From an uncultured Collinsella sp. (GTDB taxonomy: Bacteria > Actinomycetota > Coriobacteriia > Coriobacteriales > Coriobacteriaceae): DNA of 64,000 bases. Below, piece after piece: positions 22,635 to 31,056 of this stretch. Numbering within the stretch: position 1 is the first letter of the stretch; every line of letters starts with the position of its first letter. The notes under the pieces were generated by a model. That model searched no databases. It was not told the DNA's origin and saw only the letters and a list, made by a program, of their open reading frames with translations. The translations under genes were made by a program, and so were the position numbers. Where the stretch lies: contig CAUFRY010000006.1 in NCBI GenBank assembly GCA_959028445.1, forward strand, positions 16,652 to 80,651, given 5' to 3'.

Positions 22635-23372
22635 CTAAACGTTTGCTCGGTTGGTGAAGATGCCCTTTTTGGAAGTCCCCTGATCGTCGGAGCCCTTCTT
22701 CACCTTCTTACCGTCCTTGGTGTAGTAGGAGTAGTAGTACTCGCTGGTCTCGGTCTCGCAGTAGTTCATAACGGTACCGATGAGCTTGACCTTCTCGGAC
22801 TTCTTAAGCTGACCGATGGCGTTGAGCGCCTCCTCGCGCTTGGTGAAATCCTCACGCACGACAAAAAGCGCACCGTCGGTCAGACTTGCGATCTCGGCAG
22901 CATCGATGAAGGTGCCGACCGGAGGAGCATCGAAGATGACGTACTGGAACTTAGCAGACAGTGCCTTTACCAGCTTGGCAAAGCGGTGAGAGACGATGAT
23001 GTCAGCAGGATTGGGAATATGCGGCTCGGCATCGAGGAAGTAGAAGTTCTTCTGACCCGTCTCGACAATTGCCTGGTCGATAGAAACCTGCTCGGAAAGG
23101 ACTGCATAGAGTCCGCCGCGGGAGCGGACGCCGAGCATATCGGCAAGGGATCTGCGACGCATATCAGCCTCGACCAGCAGGACGCTCTTGCCGCTGGTGG
23201 CGATAGCCTGGGCAAGGTTGATGGAAACCGTAGACTTACCCTCGTTGGGAATCGAGGACGTGACGGTGATGGTGCGAATGGGGTCATCCACGCTCGCAAA
23301 GCGGATGTTGGCCAGAAGGGTCTTGGCGGCATTCTGTACAACGAGCTTATCGGTGTTCTTTGCCTTAGCCAT
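22635..23372 (-). CDS. cpsD: CpsD/YwqD-type tyrosine kinase (BY-kinase)
   Basis: This cytoplasmic bacterial tyrosine kinase is activated by its membrane partner. The 245-residue protein has Walker A SSIPNEGKSTVSINLA (residues about 40-55), Walker A' LLVEADMRRRSLADML and Walker B YVIFDAPPVGT. After the kinase core comes the autophosphorylated tail SEYYYSYYTKDGKK, with five Tyr in a short stretch. The RANIRF-like segment KTLLANIRFASVD near the N-terminus is the oligomerisation motif, here LANIRF. It begins two bases after the stop of the membrane adaptor gene. Small proteins of this split kind are typical of Gram-positive bacteria. Confidence 0.93.
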   Translation of the reverse strand: MAKAKNTDKLVVQNAAKTLLANIRFASVDDPIRTITVTSSIPNEGKSTVSINLAQAIATSGKSVLLVEADMRRRSLADMLGVRSRGGLYAVLSEQVSIDQAIVETGQKNFYFLDAEPHIPNPADIIVSHRFAKLVKALSAKFQYVIFDAPPVGTFIDAAEIASLTDGALFVVREDFTKREEALNAIGQLKKSEKVKLIGTVMNYCETETSEYYYSYYTKDGKKVKKGSDDQGTSKKGIFTNRANV

Positions 23373-23374
23373 GC

Positions 23375-24031
23375 CTATTTACCACCTTTCATAGCCGGAA
23401 TTCGGCCAACAACGGGAATGCCCAGGAGCTCTTCTGCCTCTTCGGCACCGCGGATGCGGGTGTTGAGCATGTCTGCCAAAACGACATAGGCAACTGCGAT
23501 AAAGATGCCCGCGAGGAACGCGACAGCAACGTACAGCATACGCTTGGGACCGCTGGGGGCTTCGGGGGTCTTAGCCTCGTCGATAACGTTGATGCTCTGG
23601 GCAGCGCCGACGTTCTGAGCGACCGTACTCACCGAGCTGGCCATGGCCTTTGCGACCTTAGCCGTCTCCTTGGCATCGGTGCCGGTAACCGAAAGCGTAA
23701 TGACACGCGTGGTGGTCTCGGAGGAAACAGACACCTTGTAGTCATCCAAATCGGTGAGGCCCAGTTCATTGGCTGCGCCGCTCTTAACGCTATCGCTATC
23801 CAGCAGCGTGGCGATATCGTTGGAAAGCATCTGACTCGCCGAGAGATCGTTGTAGCTCATCTGACCGCTATCGTCGGTCTTGGCGAGAATGTACATGCTC
23901 GTCGTCGCGGTATAGGTGTTGTCCATCGCAACGAAGGACACGATGCCCATGGCGATCGCGCAGACCACCGGAAGGGTGATGACCAGCTGAAGGTGCTTCT
24001 TCAGCAGCTGGAACAGTTCGAGAAGGGTCAT
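23375..24031 (-). CDS. cpsC: CpsC/YwqC-type membrane adaptor (Wzz chain-length domain)
   Basis: The 218-residue protein has two membrane segments, LQLVITLPVVCAIAMGIVSFVA near the N-terminus and MLYVAVAFLAGIFIAVAYVVLADML near the C-terminus, with an outside Wzz-type domain between them (TYTATTSMYIL, SVSSETTTRVITLSVTGTD). The proline-rich stretch PEAPSGPKR just before helix 2 is a Wzz family mark. The C-terminal cytoplasmic tail (ELLGIPVVGRIPAMKGGK) is expected to activate the kinase CpsD, encoded next. Together they form a split polysaccharide co-polymerase that sets chain length. Confidence 0.91.
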   Translation of the reverse strand: MTLLELFQLLKKHLQLVITLPVVCAIAMGIVSFVAMDNTYTATTSMYILAKTDDSGQMSYNDLSASQMLSNDIATLLDSDSVKSGAANELGLTDLDDYKVSVSSETTTRVITLSVTGTDAKETAKVAKAMASSVSTVAQNVGAAQSINVIDEAKTPEAPSGPKRMLYVAVAFLAGIFIAVAYVVLADMLNTRIRGAEEAEELLGIPVVGRIPAMKGGK

Positions 24032-24226
24032 GCAGCTTGCCTTTCATTTCCCCAGTTCGGATTGACAAAACTGTCCGTATGATATCGCATCTTTTTACCG
24101 AGACCAAACTCTATACATAAGAAACAGGCTCTCCTGTAAAAATGTCGGAAGCAATCGTAAAATTGCACAACAACGCCGCACCCGAAAGTCAAATGCGGCG
24201 TCTGCATCAATATCTATGTTGTATCG
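24032..24226 (-). promoter_or_regulatory. Leader and probable promoter region of the cpsC-cpsD-cpsB unit
   Basis: This 195-base gap holds an AT-rich stretch unlike the coding sequence around it. A minus-strand TATAGA (24110-24115) could be a -10 box, with TTTACA 19 bases upstream. ACAGG-CTCT-CCTGT at 24124-24137 is a small palindrome between them. The start codon follows GAAAGG at about 9 bases. The assignment is tentative. Confidence 0.35.
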
Positions 24227-25651
24227 CTATGCGAATGGCTCGTCCTGCCGTATGGGAAACGTCACCGTAATGGTGGTTCCCACGCCCAACTCGCTCGACA
24301 GATCGAGCGTGGCGTGATGATACAGGGCCGCATGCTTGACAATGGCAAGCCCCAGACCGGTTCCGCCGCGCGCCTTGGACCTACTCTTGTCCACGCGATA
24401 GAACCGCTCAAATACCTTGCCCTGTTCTTCGGGCGCGATACCGATTCCCGTGTCGGCGACCGCAAGGAACGGATAGCCTTCGTCGTTGGTGCCGCACTGC
24501 AGCGTAACCGCACCGCCGGGTCGATTGTAGCGGATGGCGTTGCTCGCCAGATTATAGATGAGCTCGTCAATCAAGCGCGACACGCCTTCGATGACCACAG
24601 GCTTGGTCTCATGACTTATCGTCACATTCGCCTGACGGGCGACCTGTTCAAGACGCTGCTCAACCGCGTAGATGGCACGCGAGAGCTCAATAGGCTCCGT
24701 GGAACCAATGGGCACCGCCTCGCCCTCAGTTGCACGCTCGGCCTCGTCCAAGTTAGACAGCGTAAGGATATCGTTGACAAGCGCTGCCAAGCGGCCCGCC
24801 TCGCGATAGATGCGACCGCCAAAGTTGCGCAGGTCGCCCTCGCCCTCGACCATGCCGTTTGCGATGAGCTCGGCATAGCCCGAAATCGCCGTAAGCGGCG
24901 TCTTGAGCTCATGGGTGATATTCGCCGTGAACTCGCGGCGCATACGGTCGTTGTCCGCTAGCACCGCCATTTGGCGCTTGAGTTCCTGGCGCTGCGACTC
25001 GATACGCTCAAGCATGGGGACCATCTCGGCATAGGCGTGCTCATAGCTACGGCGTGGGTGGTCCAAATCCACCTCTTGCAACGGCGCGATGATGGCACGG
25101 GACTCGCGGCGCGCCATAAAAAACGAGAGTACCGCACCCGCTGCTGCGATAAGCAGCATCGGCGCCACCATCGACAGCAAAATCGCCGCAACGCCAGGCT
25201 GGGCCTGCGCCAAGCGGACAACCTGGCCGTTATCAAGGGCGACGGCGCGATACAGCATAATCTCGTCGAGCGTAGAGCTTGCGCGCTCCGCGGAACCCAA
25301 ACCACTCTCAAAGGCCTCGATGACCTCGGGGCGATCGCCATGGTTGGGCAGTGTGGAAGGCGACGCCTCGTTGTCGTAGGCAACCGATCCATCCTTGTTA
25401 ATCAGCGTGATGCGCAAGTCCTCGCGATCGAGACTACGCAAGAACGGGATGGGCTCCTGCTGTTCGTCGAGAGCGGCAGCAATGAGCTCGGTTTCCTGCG
25501 CCAGATTGGCACTCGTGGCATCCGCCAAGGTGTTTTGCACAAAGAACGCACCCAGCACCGTAAACGCCACGATAACCGCCATGGCGCAGACAAAGATCGT
25601 CACAAAAACGCGGTGCGACAGCGTATGTTTTCCCTGGGGGGCGAAGACCAC
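24227..25651 (-). CDS. phoR: PhoR-type sensor histidine kinase
   Basis: The membrane sensor of a two-component pair has 474 residues. Helix 1 (VFVTIFVCAMAVIVAFTVLGAFFV) and helix 2 (AAILLSMVAPMLLIAAAGAVLSFFM) enclose an extracytoplasmic domain of about 120 residues. The HisKA box is FTANITHELKTPLTAISGYAELI with the phospho-accepting His, followed by the N box (NLASNAIRYN), G1 (VADTGIGIAPEE), F (VFERFYRVDKSRS) and G2 (GGTGLGLAIVKH). The GTG at 25651 is preceded by GGAGGAG and starts just after the regulator's stop. Its position behind pstB and a PhoP-like regulator suggests phosphate sensing; this is inferred from context. Confidence 0.87.
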   Translation of the reverse strand: MVFAPQGKHTLSHRVFVTIFVCAMAVIVAFTVLGAFFVQNTLADATSANLAQETELIAAALDEQQEPIPFLRSLDREDLRITLINKDGSVAYDNEASPSTLPNHGDRPEVIEAFESGLGSAERASSTLDEIMLYRAVALDNGQVVRLAQAQPGVAAILLSMVAPMLLIAAAGAVLSFFMARRESRAIIAPLQEVDLDHPRRSYEHAYAEMVPMLERIESQRQELKRQMAVLADNDRMRREFTANITHELKTPLTAISGYAELIANGMVEGEGDLRNFGGRIYREAGRLAALVNDILTLSNLDEAERATEGEAVPIGSTEPIELSRAIYAVEQRLEQVARQANVTISHETKPVVIEGVSRLIDELIYNLASNAIRYNRPGGAVTLQCGTNDEGYPFLAVADTGIGIAPEEQGKVFERFYRVDKSRSKARGGTGLGLAIVKHAALYHHATLDLSSELGVGTTITVTFPIRQDEPFA

Positions 25652-25654
25652 GGG

Positions 25655-26383
25655 TTACTCCTCCGATGCGGTGGCCGCGGTGTCGTCACCTTCGGCACCA
25701 TCACCGGCAGAAGGCTCGGCCAAGCGGTAGCCCACGCCGCGCACGGTCTCGATGGCGCTGGCATGCTCGCCCAGTTTTTGGCGAAGCGTCTGCACGTGCA
25801 CGTCAACGGTGCGCGAACCGCCGTCGAAGTCCCAGCCCCACACGCTCTGCAGCAACGACTCGCGGGTAAAAACCACGCCGGGCTTGTGCATGAGGTACTC
25901 GAGCAGGTCGAACTCGCGCAGGGTGAGCTTAAGCGGCTCGCCGGCAACGGTCACCTCGCGATGGCTGGGCGAGAGCACAATGTCGCCCACGCTGAGCACA
26001 TCGCTCGCCTGCTTGACCATGCCGCCGCGACGCAGCAGTGCGCGGCAGCGGCTCGCAAGCTCCATGAGCGAAAACGGCTTAGTCAGGTAATCGTCGGCAC
26101 CGCCATCGAGCGCCATCACCTTGTCGAGCTCGGTATCCTTGGCGGTAAGCATCATGATGGGCACCGTCGCCGTCAGGCGATCGGCACGCAGTCGACGCAT
26201 AATCGCCAAGCCATCGGTATCGGGCAGCATGATGTCGAGCAGGACGGCATCGGGTACCCGTCGCGCCACGGCAGCCTTAAACTCACCGTCGCACGAAAAG
26301 CCTTCGGCCTCAATCCCCTGCTTGCGCAGCGCATAGACCGTCAAATCCCTGATGTTGTCATCGTCCTCGACGTAATAGATCAT
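25655..26383 (-). CDS. phoP: PhoP/OmpR-family response regulator
   Basis: The 242-residue protein has a receiver domain with YYVEDDDNIRD (acidic pocket), AVLLDIMLPDTDGLAI (phospho-accepting Asp) and the Lys in DDYLTKPFS. The OmpR-type winged helix follows: LTLREFDLLEYLMHKPGVVFTRESLLQSVWGWDFDGGSRTVDVHVQTLRQKLG. The ATG at 26383 has AAAGGGG upstream. The C-terminus adds a Gly/Ala/Asp/Glu tail. It lies 64 bases after pstB and is almost fused to the kinase gene. It should control phosphate-starvation genes, including perhaps pst genes elsewhere. Confidence 0.88.
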   Translation of the reverse strand: MIYYVEDDDNIRDLTVYALRKQGIEAEGFSCDGEFKAAVARRVPDAVLLDIMLPDTDGLAIMRRLRADRLTATVPIMMLTAKDTELDKVMALDGGADDYLTKPFSLMELASRCRALLRRGGMVKQASDVLSVGDIVLSPSHREVTVAGEPLKLTLREFDLLEYLMHKPGVVFTRESLLQSVWGWDFDGGSRTVDVHVQTLRQKLGEHASAIETVRGVGYRLAEPSAGDGAEGDDTAATASEE

Positions 26384-26447
26384 GTTGAACCCCTTTGCGG
26401 CCGGCATGACCGCATCTTAACCCTAAAGGTACCTTTACTAGATGGTA

Positions 26448-27323
26448 TCAGCCAAAACGTCCCGTCAAATAATCCGCCGTGCGCGGATCGGTCGGATTTT
26501 TAAAGAGCTGCGCGGTGGGCGCGTGCTCCACCAACTCACCCAGCAAGAAAAACGCGACCGAATCGGAAATACGCGCGGCCTGCTGCATGTTGTGCGTCAC
26601 GACCACGAGCGTGCATGTCTCCTTGAGCTCGCAGGCCAGCTGCTCAACCACCAGCGTCGACACAGGGTCGAGTGCCGAGGTCGGCTCGTCCATCAGCAGA
26701 ATGTCGGGCTGCACGGCAAGCGCGCGGGCGATGCACAGGCGCTGCTGCTGTCCACCCGAAAGACCCAGGCCCGACTCTTTGAGCTTGTCCTTGACCTCGT
26801 CCCACAGGGCAGCGCGACGCAGGGAGTCCTCGACCAGCTCATCGAGCACGACGCGGTCACGCACTCCCATGCCGCGAGGACCGTACGCGACGTTGTCGTA
26901 GATGCTCATGGGAAACGGGTTGGGGCGCTGAAACACCATGCCCACGCGCTGGCGAAGGCGGCAGATGTCGTAATCGCCCAGGATATCTTGACCATCGAGC
27001 GCAATCTTGCCCTCGATGCGGCAATCCTTGATGCCGTCGTTCATGCGGTTAAAGCAGCGCAGCAACGTTGACTTTCCGCAGCCCGAAGGCCCGATGAACG
27101 AGGTGATCTGCTTGTCGCGGATCTTGATATTCACGTCCTTGAGCGCATGATGGTCGCCATAGAACAGGTCGAGGCCCTCGACGTCGATGCGCGTCGGCGA
27201 GGCGGCAAGATCCTCTGCCGTGGGGCGAGTCGCATCCCCAACCTCGCGCTCGTGCGCGGCCTCAGCCTGCGCCTCCATGAGCTCCTCAAGCTCTGTAGGC
27301 TCCATCGCCGCAGCAGCCGTCAT
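26448..27323 (-). CDS. pstB: PstB, phosphate ABC transporter ATP-binding protein
   Basis: PstB powers the high-affinity phosphate importer. The 291-residue protein has a 45-residue extra N-terminal part and then the ABC domain: LDLFYGDHHALKDVNIKI, Walker A GPSGCGKSTLLRCFNRMND (the RxFNRMND signature of PstB), Q-loop VFQRPNPFPMSIYDNVAYGPR, LSGGQQQRLCIARALAVQP and Walker B LLMDEPTSALDP. The end, HAPTAQLFKNPTDPRTADYLTGRFG, is PstB-like. The start at 27323 has GGAGGT 7 bases upstream. The partner genes pstS, pstC and pstA and the regulator phoU are not adjacent, which is unusual: here pstB leads an operon with the two-component genes. Confidence 0.94.
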   Translation of the reverse strand: MTAAAAMEPTELEELMEAQAEAAHEREVGDATRPTAEDLAASPTRIDVEGLDLFYGDHHALKDVNIKIRDKQITSFIGPSGCGKSTLLRCFNRMNDGIKDCRIEGKIALDGQDILGDYDICRLRQRVGMVFQRPNPFPMSIYDNVAYGPRGMGVRDRVVLDELVEDSLRRAALWDEVKDKLKESGLGLSGGQQQRLCIARALAVQPDILLMDEPTSALDPVSTLVVEQLACELKETCTLVVVTHNMQQAARISDSVAFFLLGELVEHAPTAQLFKNPTDPRTADYLTGRFG

Positions 27324-27426
27324 ACCGCATACCTCCATATCGATATCAATTCAGCAGTATCGATAGTAGGAATCGTGGCTCATACGCACGTGAGCACATT
27401 GTCAAGTGTTTGTAAGGGCACGCTGG

Positions 27427-28665
27427 CTATGCGGCGGGCAGCTCGATGGTGAATATCGTGTGTTCGGGCGTCGATTCACATGCAACGGTACCGCCGTGTG
27501 CCGTGATGATCTCCTTGGCAATAGCAAGGCCCAGACCGGCACCACCGCGATTGGTCGCACGCGCCGCATCCAGGCGATAGAACTTCTCAAAGATCACCTT
27601 GAGCTTAGCCGCAGGGATGGGATCGCCCTGATTAATAAAGCGCACGCGCACGCCGCCGTCGTCTTGGCGCCTGGCCTCAATCGTGATAGTCGAGCCCTCA
27701 TAGCTATAGGCGACGGCGTTTTTCATGATGTTGTTGAACACGCGGGCCATCTTGTCGCCATCCACGAGCACCGTCAGGTCCTCGCGAATATCAACTTGGG
27801 CTTCCTTATGCTGCTCGTTGAGGATGGGATAGAACTCGTCAGCCACCTGAGCCAGCAGCAACCCCAGATCAACATAGCCGCGCGTGAGCACGATATCGTG
27901 GAAGTCAAAGCGCGTGATATCGAAGAACTCTTCGATGAGCACATCGAGCCGGTGCGCCTTGTCGAGAGCCACGCCCGTAAAGTGCGCACGTTGCTCAACC
28001 GGCAGCTCAGGAGCCTCTTGCAGCAGCGAAAGATAGCCCACCACACTGGCAAGCGGGGTGCGTAGGTCATGTGCCAAGTACGTGACCAGATCGTCCTTGC
28101 GATGCGACTCGTCACGCAGAGCTTGCTGCACCTTGCGCTCACGGTCACGCACGCGGTTAAGGGCGCCCTCGACCTCCAAGAAGTCGCCGTCGATGTTGTC
28201 CCAGGTGTCGGGGTGATCGATCAGGCGATCTTGAATACGAGCGGCCAGCACACAATCGGCATGCTGCTCGCCCTGCTCGTAGCCCTGGTAGTACAGGGTG
28301 CGGCCGCACAAGAACAGCACACACACGGCAAGCGCCAGCACAAAGCCAAGCATGTTGAATACAAAGCCGGCATCGAACAGCACCGGCCCTTCGATGCCGC
28401 CGAGCGCCATGGCGCCAATCGCCAACGTCATGGCCCACGCGACGCCGCCAATCACCACGCAGCGGCGCACGACCTCAAATCGATCGATCAGCAAAAAGCC
28501 GACAAGCAGCACCGCCAAGATTCCAGCGATGTTATCGATGCCAATCAGCAGCAGGGTCAGCAAAAAGAGCAGCACCGTTGCAAGCGCGCGATTGTCGACG
28601 ACCGACCTCACGTATTCAAAGAGTCGATCGGGCACCTCGAACGCTTGTCTATCGTCTTTTGTCAT
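27427..28665 (-). CDS. VanS-like sensor histidine kinase
   Basis: The 412-residue sensor has three or four membrane helices in the first 120 residues (ALATVLLFLLTLLLIGIDNIAGILAVLLVGFLLI; AWAMTLAIGAMALGG; FVFNMLGFVLALAVCVLFLC) and almost no outside domain, so it probably senses within the membrane. The HisKA motif is VTYLAHDLRTPLASVVGYLSLL, of VanS/ResE style, followed by FNNIMKNAVAYS, the ATP-binding region and GGAGLGLAIAKEIITAHGG. It follows its regulator by 26 bases. The divergent carboxypeptidase gene beyond the regulator suggests control of cell-wall functions. The resemblance to VanS is not evidence of glycopeptide resistance: no vanHAX genes are here. Confidence 0.87.
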   Translation of the reverse strand: MTKDDRQAFEVPDRLFEYVRSVVDNRALATVLLFLLTLLLIGIDNIAGILAVLLVGFLLIDRFEVVRRCVVIGGVAWAMTLAIGAMALGGIEGPVLFDAGFVFNMLGFVLALAVCVLFLCGRTLYYQGYEQGEQHADCVLAARIQDRLIDHPDTWDNIDGDFLEVEGALNRVRDRERKVQQALRDESHRKDDLVTYLAHDLRTPLASVVGYLSLLQEAPELPVEQRAHFTGVALDKAHRLDVLIEEFFDITRFDFHDIVLTRGYVDLGLLLAQVADEFYPILNEQHKEAQVDIREDLTVLVDGDKMARVFNNIMKNAVAYSYEGSTITIEARRQDDGGVRVRFINQGDPIPAAKLKVIFEKFYRLDAARATNRGGAGLGLAIAKEIITAHGGTVACESTPEHTIFTIELPAA

Positions 28666-28691
28666 ATCAAGATCCTCACAAGCGAAAAGCG

Positions 28692-29387
28692 TTATTCGAT
28701 TATGTAGCCGACGCCCCAGACGTTTTTGATAAAGCGCGGCTTTTGTGCGTCGTCGCCGATCTTTTCGCGCAAGTGGCGAATGTGCACCATCACCGTATTG
28801 TTGGAGCCGGGCATAAAATCCTCGTTCCACACCGCGCGGAACAGGTCCTCCACGGCCACCACGCTGCCGCGATGCTCGACCAGATACAGCAAGATTGAAT
28901 ACTCGGTGGGTGTGAGGCGTACCGGTGAACCGTCCACCGTCACGGAACGAGCATCGCGGTTGATCTCCAAGCCGTCGAGCTGAATGGTCAGCGACTCGGC
29001 CGCCTGCGCACGGCTACCGTAGCTGGTGTAGCGGCGAAGCTGAGCGTGCACACGCGCGATGAGCTCCAGCGGGCGGAACGGCTTGACCACGTAATCGTCC
29101 GCGCCAAGCGAAAGGCCCCCGATCTTGTCTTGCTGGGCATCGCGCGCCGTCAGCATAATCACAGGATAGGTATGGCTGGAACGGATCGTACGCAGCAGCT
29201 CAAATCCATCGATATCGGGCAGCATGACATCCAGCAGCGCCAGATCGAACTCCTGCTCCAAGATTGCCTTGGCAGCATCGGCCCCGCTATAGGCAATCTG
29301 GACATCAAAGCCCTCTTTTGTAAGGTAGATACCAACCAAGTCGGCGATGGCCTTCTCGTCATCAACTACCAGTATGCGCTCGTTCAT
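28692..29387 (-). CDS. VanR-like OmpR-family response regulator
   Basis: The 231-residue regulator has RILVVDDEKAIADLVGIYL, DLALLDVMLPDIDGFELL (phospho-accepting Asp) and DDYVVKPFRPLELIARV (Lys). The winged helix shows LTPTEYSILLYLVEHRGSVVAVEDLFRAVWNEDF and NTVMVHIRHLREKIGDD...VWGVGYIIE, close to VanR and similar regulators. AGAGGAG precedes the ATG. It heads the operon with the membrane kinase and is divergent from the D-Ala-D-Ala carboxypeptidase gene, whose promoter region lies within 150 bases, so that gene is a likely target. Confidence 0.88.
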   Translation of the reverse strand: MNERILVVDDEKAIADLVGIYLTKEGFDVQIAYSGADAAKAILEQEFDLALLDVMLPDIDGFELLRTIRSSHTYPVIMLTARDAQQDKIGGLSLGADDYVVKPFRPLELIARVHAQLRRYTSYGSRAQAAESLTIQLDGLEINRDARSVTVDGSPVRLTPTEYSILLYLVEHRGSVVAVEDLFRAVWNEDFMPGSNNTVMVHIRHLREKIGDDAQKPRFIKNVWGVGYIIE

Positions 29388-29516
29388 GCGTGCTCCTCTC
29401 GCGCTCCATTATGCCCGAGGCGACGCACGCCACACACAACAAGCGTGGGTGATTAAGTCGGCCTTAAGCACCCTTGTGCCCGTTCGGGAGCGGATGTGGG
29501 CCACGCACGCACGCGA

Positions 29517-29545
29517 TGATCGCCGACGACGGCAAACGATATACT
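29517..29545 (+). promoter_or_regulatory. Probable promoter of the carboxypeptidase gene
   Basis: TATACT at 29540-29545 fits a -10 box, with a weak -35 (TGATCG, 29517-29522) 17 bases upstream. Transcription would begin near 29552. That excludes the upstream in-frame starts at 29474 and 29516 and supports the GTG at 29585 as the translation start. Confidence 0.45.
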
Positions 29546-29584
29546 CTAGTTCCAGAAGAGACCATCCCGTCGAAAGCGAAACCT

Positions 29585-30925
29585 GTGAAGACCCTCACCT
29601 CTTTTGCAAAGCGCTCAGCCCAGCTTGCCGCCGGCTTTGTCTGCGCTATCGCCCTTGCCGCTGGCGTGCCCACCGTCGCTGGCGCCCAAGTGCTCACGAC
29701 CGACAATGTTTGCGGCAAAACCGCCGATGCGCGCGGCATCTCGGCCGAAAACCTGCCCGATATCGATGCGACCAATGCCCTCGTCATGGGCAAAGACGGT
29801 ACCGTCTACTATGCCCGCGGCGCCGATGAGCAGGTCAAGATTGCCTCGATCACCAAGGTCATGACCGCAATCCTAACCATCGAGAATTGCAAGATGGACG
29901 AGAAGGTCACGGTGAGCAACGCCGCAGCCACCGTGGGTAATTCGACCGCTGGCTTGCTCGAAGGCGACGAGCTTACCGTGGAGCAGGCACTGCGCGGCCT
30001 GATGATTCCCTCGGGCAACGACGCCGCCATCGTTCTCGCCGAATATGTGGGCAAGAAGATCGACCCTAAGACCAAAGACGCCGAGGCCACATTTGTGAAG
30101 GCCATGAACGAGCGCGCTAAGAAGCTCGGCTGCACCGGTACGCTTTTTGAAAACCCGCATGGTCTGGACTTTGATGAGTGGGCTGGCAATATGCACTCAA
30201 CCGCACACGACGTAGCGCTGATGATGCAGGAGGCCATGAAAAACGACACGATCCGCGAGGTCGTAGCGAGCGAGGATTCCTGGATCGAGGTCGCGGGCGC
30301 CGACGGCACCGACCATTCGCATTCCATGGACACGCATAACTATTTGCTGGGTCAAGATGGCAACATCGGTGGCAAGACCGGCACCACCGACGACGCGGGC
30401 TATTGCTTTACGAGCGCCTACAACCGCGACGGCGACGAGATCTACACCGTTATTTTGAACTCCACCACCACCGATCAGCGCTTTGCCGATACCGCCACCC
30501 TTGCCAATTGGTACTACGGTCACAAGGTGACGGTCGCAATCGCCAACACGCAGGAAAAGACCGCCAACGGCAACCCGCTCATGGCACGCATTAGGCAGAC
30601 AGATTGGACGGACAAGACGATCGACGCCACGCTCGCCGACCCCACGGCGCAAGCGACCGTGTTTTCCCTTGCCGGCGAGGTGACCGAAAAGGTTAGCTAC
30701 GACGATCTTTCGGGCACGGTGCATGTGGGCGACAAAGTGGGCAGCGTTACGCTCAAGCAGGACGGCACCAAGATCGCCGTCATGGACCTGGTTGCCGACG
30801 AGGAAGGCTCGGGGCCGAATCCCATTGAATGGCTGCTCGTGAAGCTCGATCGCTTGGGCCGCCGCATCGACAACCGCCCACTTGCGGCAGAGAGCGAGAC
30901 CGTAGCCAAGGCTCCTGAGATGTAG
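29585..30925 (+). CDS. D-alanyl-D-alanine carboxypeptidase (S11 family, PBP5/DacF type)
   Basis: This penicillin-binding carboxypeptidase trims the terminal D-Ala from peptidoglycan side chains outside the cell. With the GTG start at 29585 the protein (446 residues) begins directly with a signal peptide: Lys near the start, then LAAGFVCAIALAAGVPTVAGAQ. Catalytic motifs are SITK (IASITKVMTAIL, serine and lysine), SGN (LMIPSGNDAAIVLAEY) and KTG (IGGKTGTTDDAGYCF). The C-terminal region has the PBP5-like beta domain (KVSYDDLSGTVHVGDKVGSVTL). No clear C-terminal amphipathic anchor is seen; the end is LLVKLDRLGRRIDNRPLAAESE. It is divergent from the VanRS-like genes and ends at a strong terminator. 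Confidence 0.92.
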   Translation: MKTLTSFAKRSAQLAAGFVCAIALAAGVPTVAGAQVLTTDNVCGKTADARGISAENLPDIDATNALVMGKDGTVYYARGADEQVKIASITKVMTAILTIENCKMDEKVTVSNAAATVGNSTAGLLEGDELTVEQALRGLMIPSGNDAAIVLAEYVGKKIDPKTKDAEATFVKAMNERAKKLGCTGTLFENPHGLDFDEWAGNMHSTAHDVALMMQEAMKNDTIREVVASEDSWIEVAGADGTDHSHSMDTHNYLLGQDGNIGGKTGTTDDAGYCFTSAYNRDGDEIYTVILNSTTTDQRFADTATLANWYYGHKVTVAIANTQEKTANGNPLMARIRQTDWTDKTIDATLADPTAQATVFSLAGEVTEKVSYDDLSGTVHVGDKVGSVTLKQDGTKIAVMDLVADEEGSGPNPIEWLLVKLDRLGRRIDNRPLAAESETVAKAPEM

Positions 30926-30952
30926 GGCGCAAGAATAATAAGTCCACTGAAA

Positions 30953-30981
30953 GGAGGCATCCGAAAGGATGCCTCCTTTTT
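30953..30981 (+). terminator. Terminator of the carboxypeptidase gene
   Basis: GGAGGCATCC-GAAA-GGATGCCTCC is followed by TTTTT: a perfect 10-bp stem with a GNRA-type tetraloop and a U-tract. Confidence 0.9.
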
Positions 30982-30983
30982 GA

Positions 30984-31043
30984 GGGTTCGAATCCCCAGT
31001 CGCCTTTCTCCGCACAAAAAAAGGGCCCCAAATGGGACCCTTC
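30984..31043. repeat. Plus-strand T-arm fragment and tRNA terminator copy
   Basis: GGGTTCGAATCCCCAG (30984-30999) is the T-arm of a tRNA-Ser read on the plus strand. TTTCTCCGCA just after it resembles the tRNA-Ser acceptor end CTCTCCGCCA. Then AAGGGCCCCAAATGGGACCCTT (31020-31041), next to an A-tract, is a near copy of the terminator at 31206-31232 and would terminate minus-strand transcription. No complete tRNA can be folded here. It is part of the chimeric arrangement described for 31057-31190. Confidence 0.6.
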
Positions 31044-31056
31044 TTCAAATTCGTAC

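Noticed and set aside
27427..29387. A vancomycin resistance cluster
   Set aside because: The VanRS-like genes resemble many OmpR-type pairs, and no vanH, vanA-type ligase or vanX gene is present.
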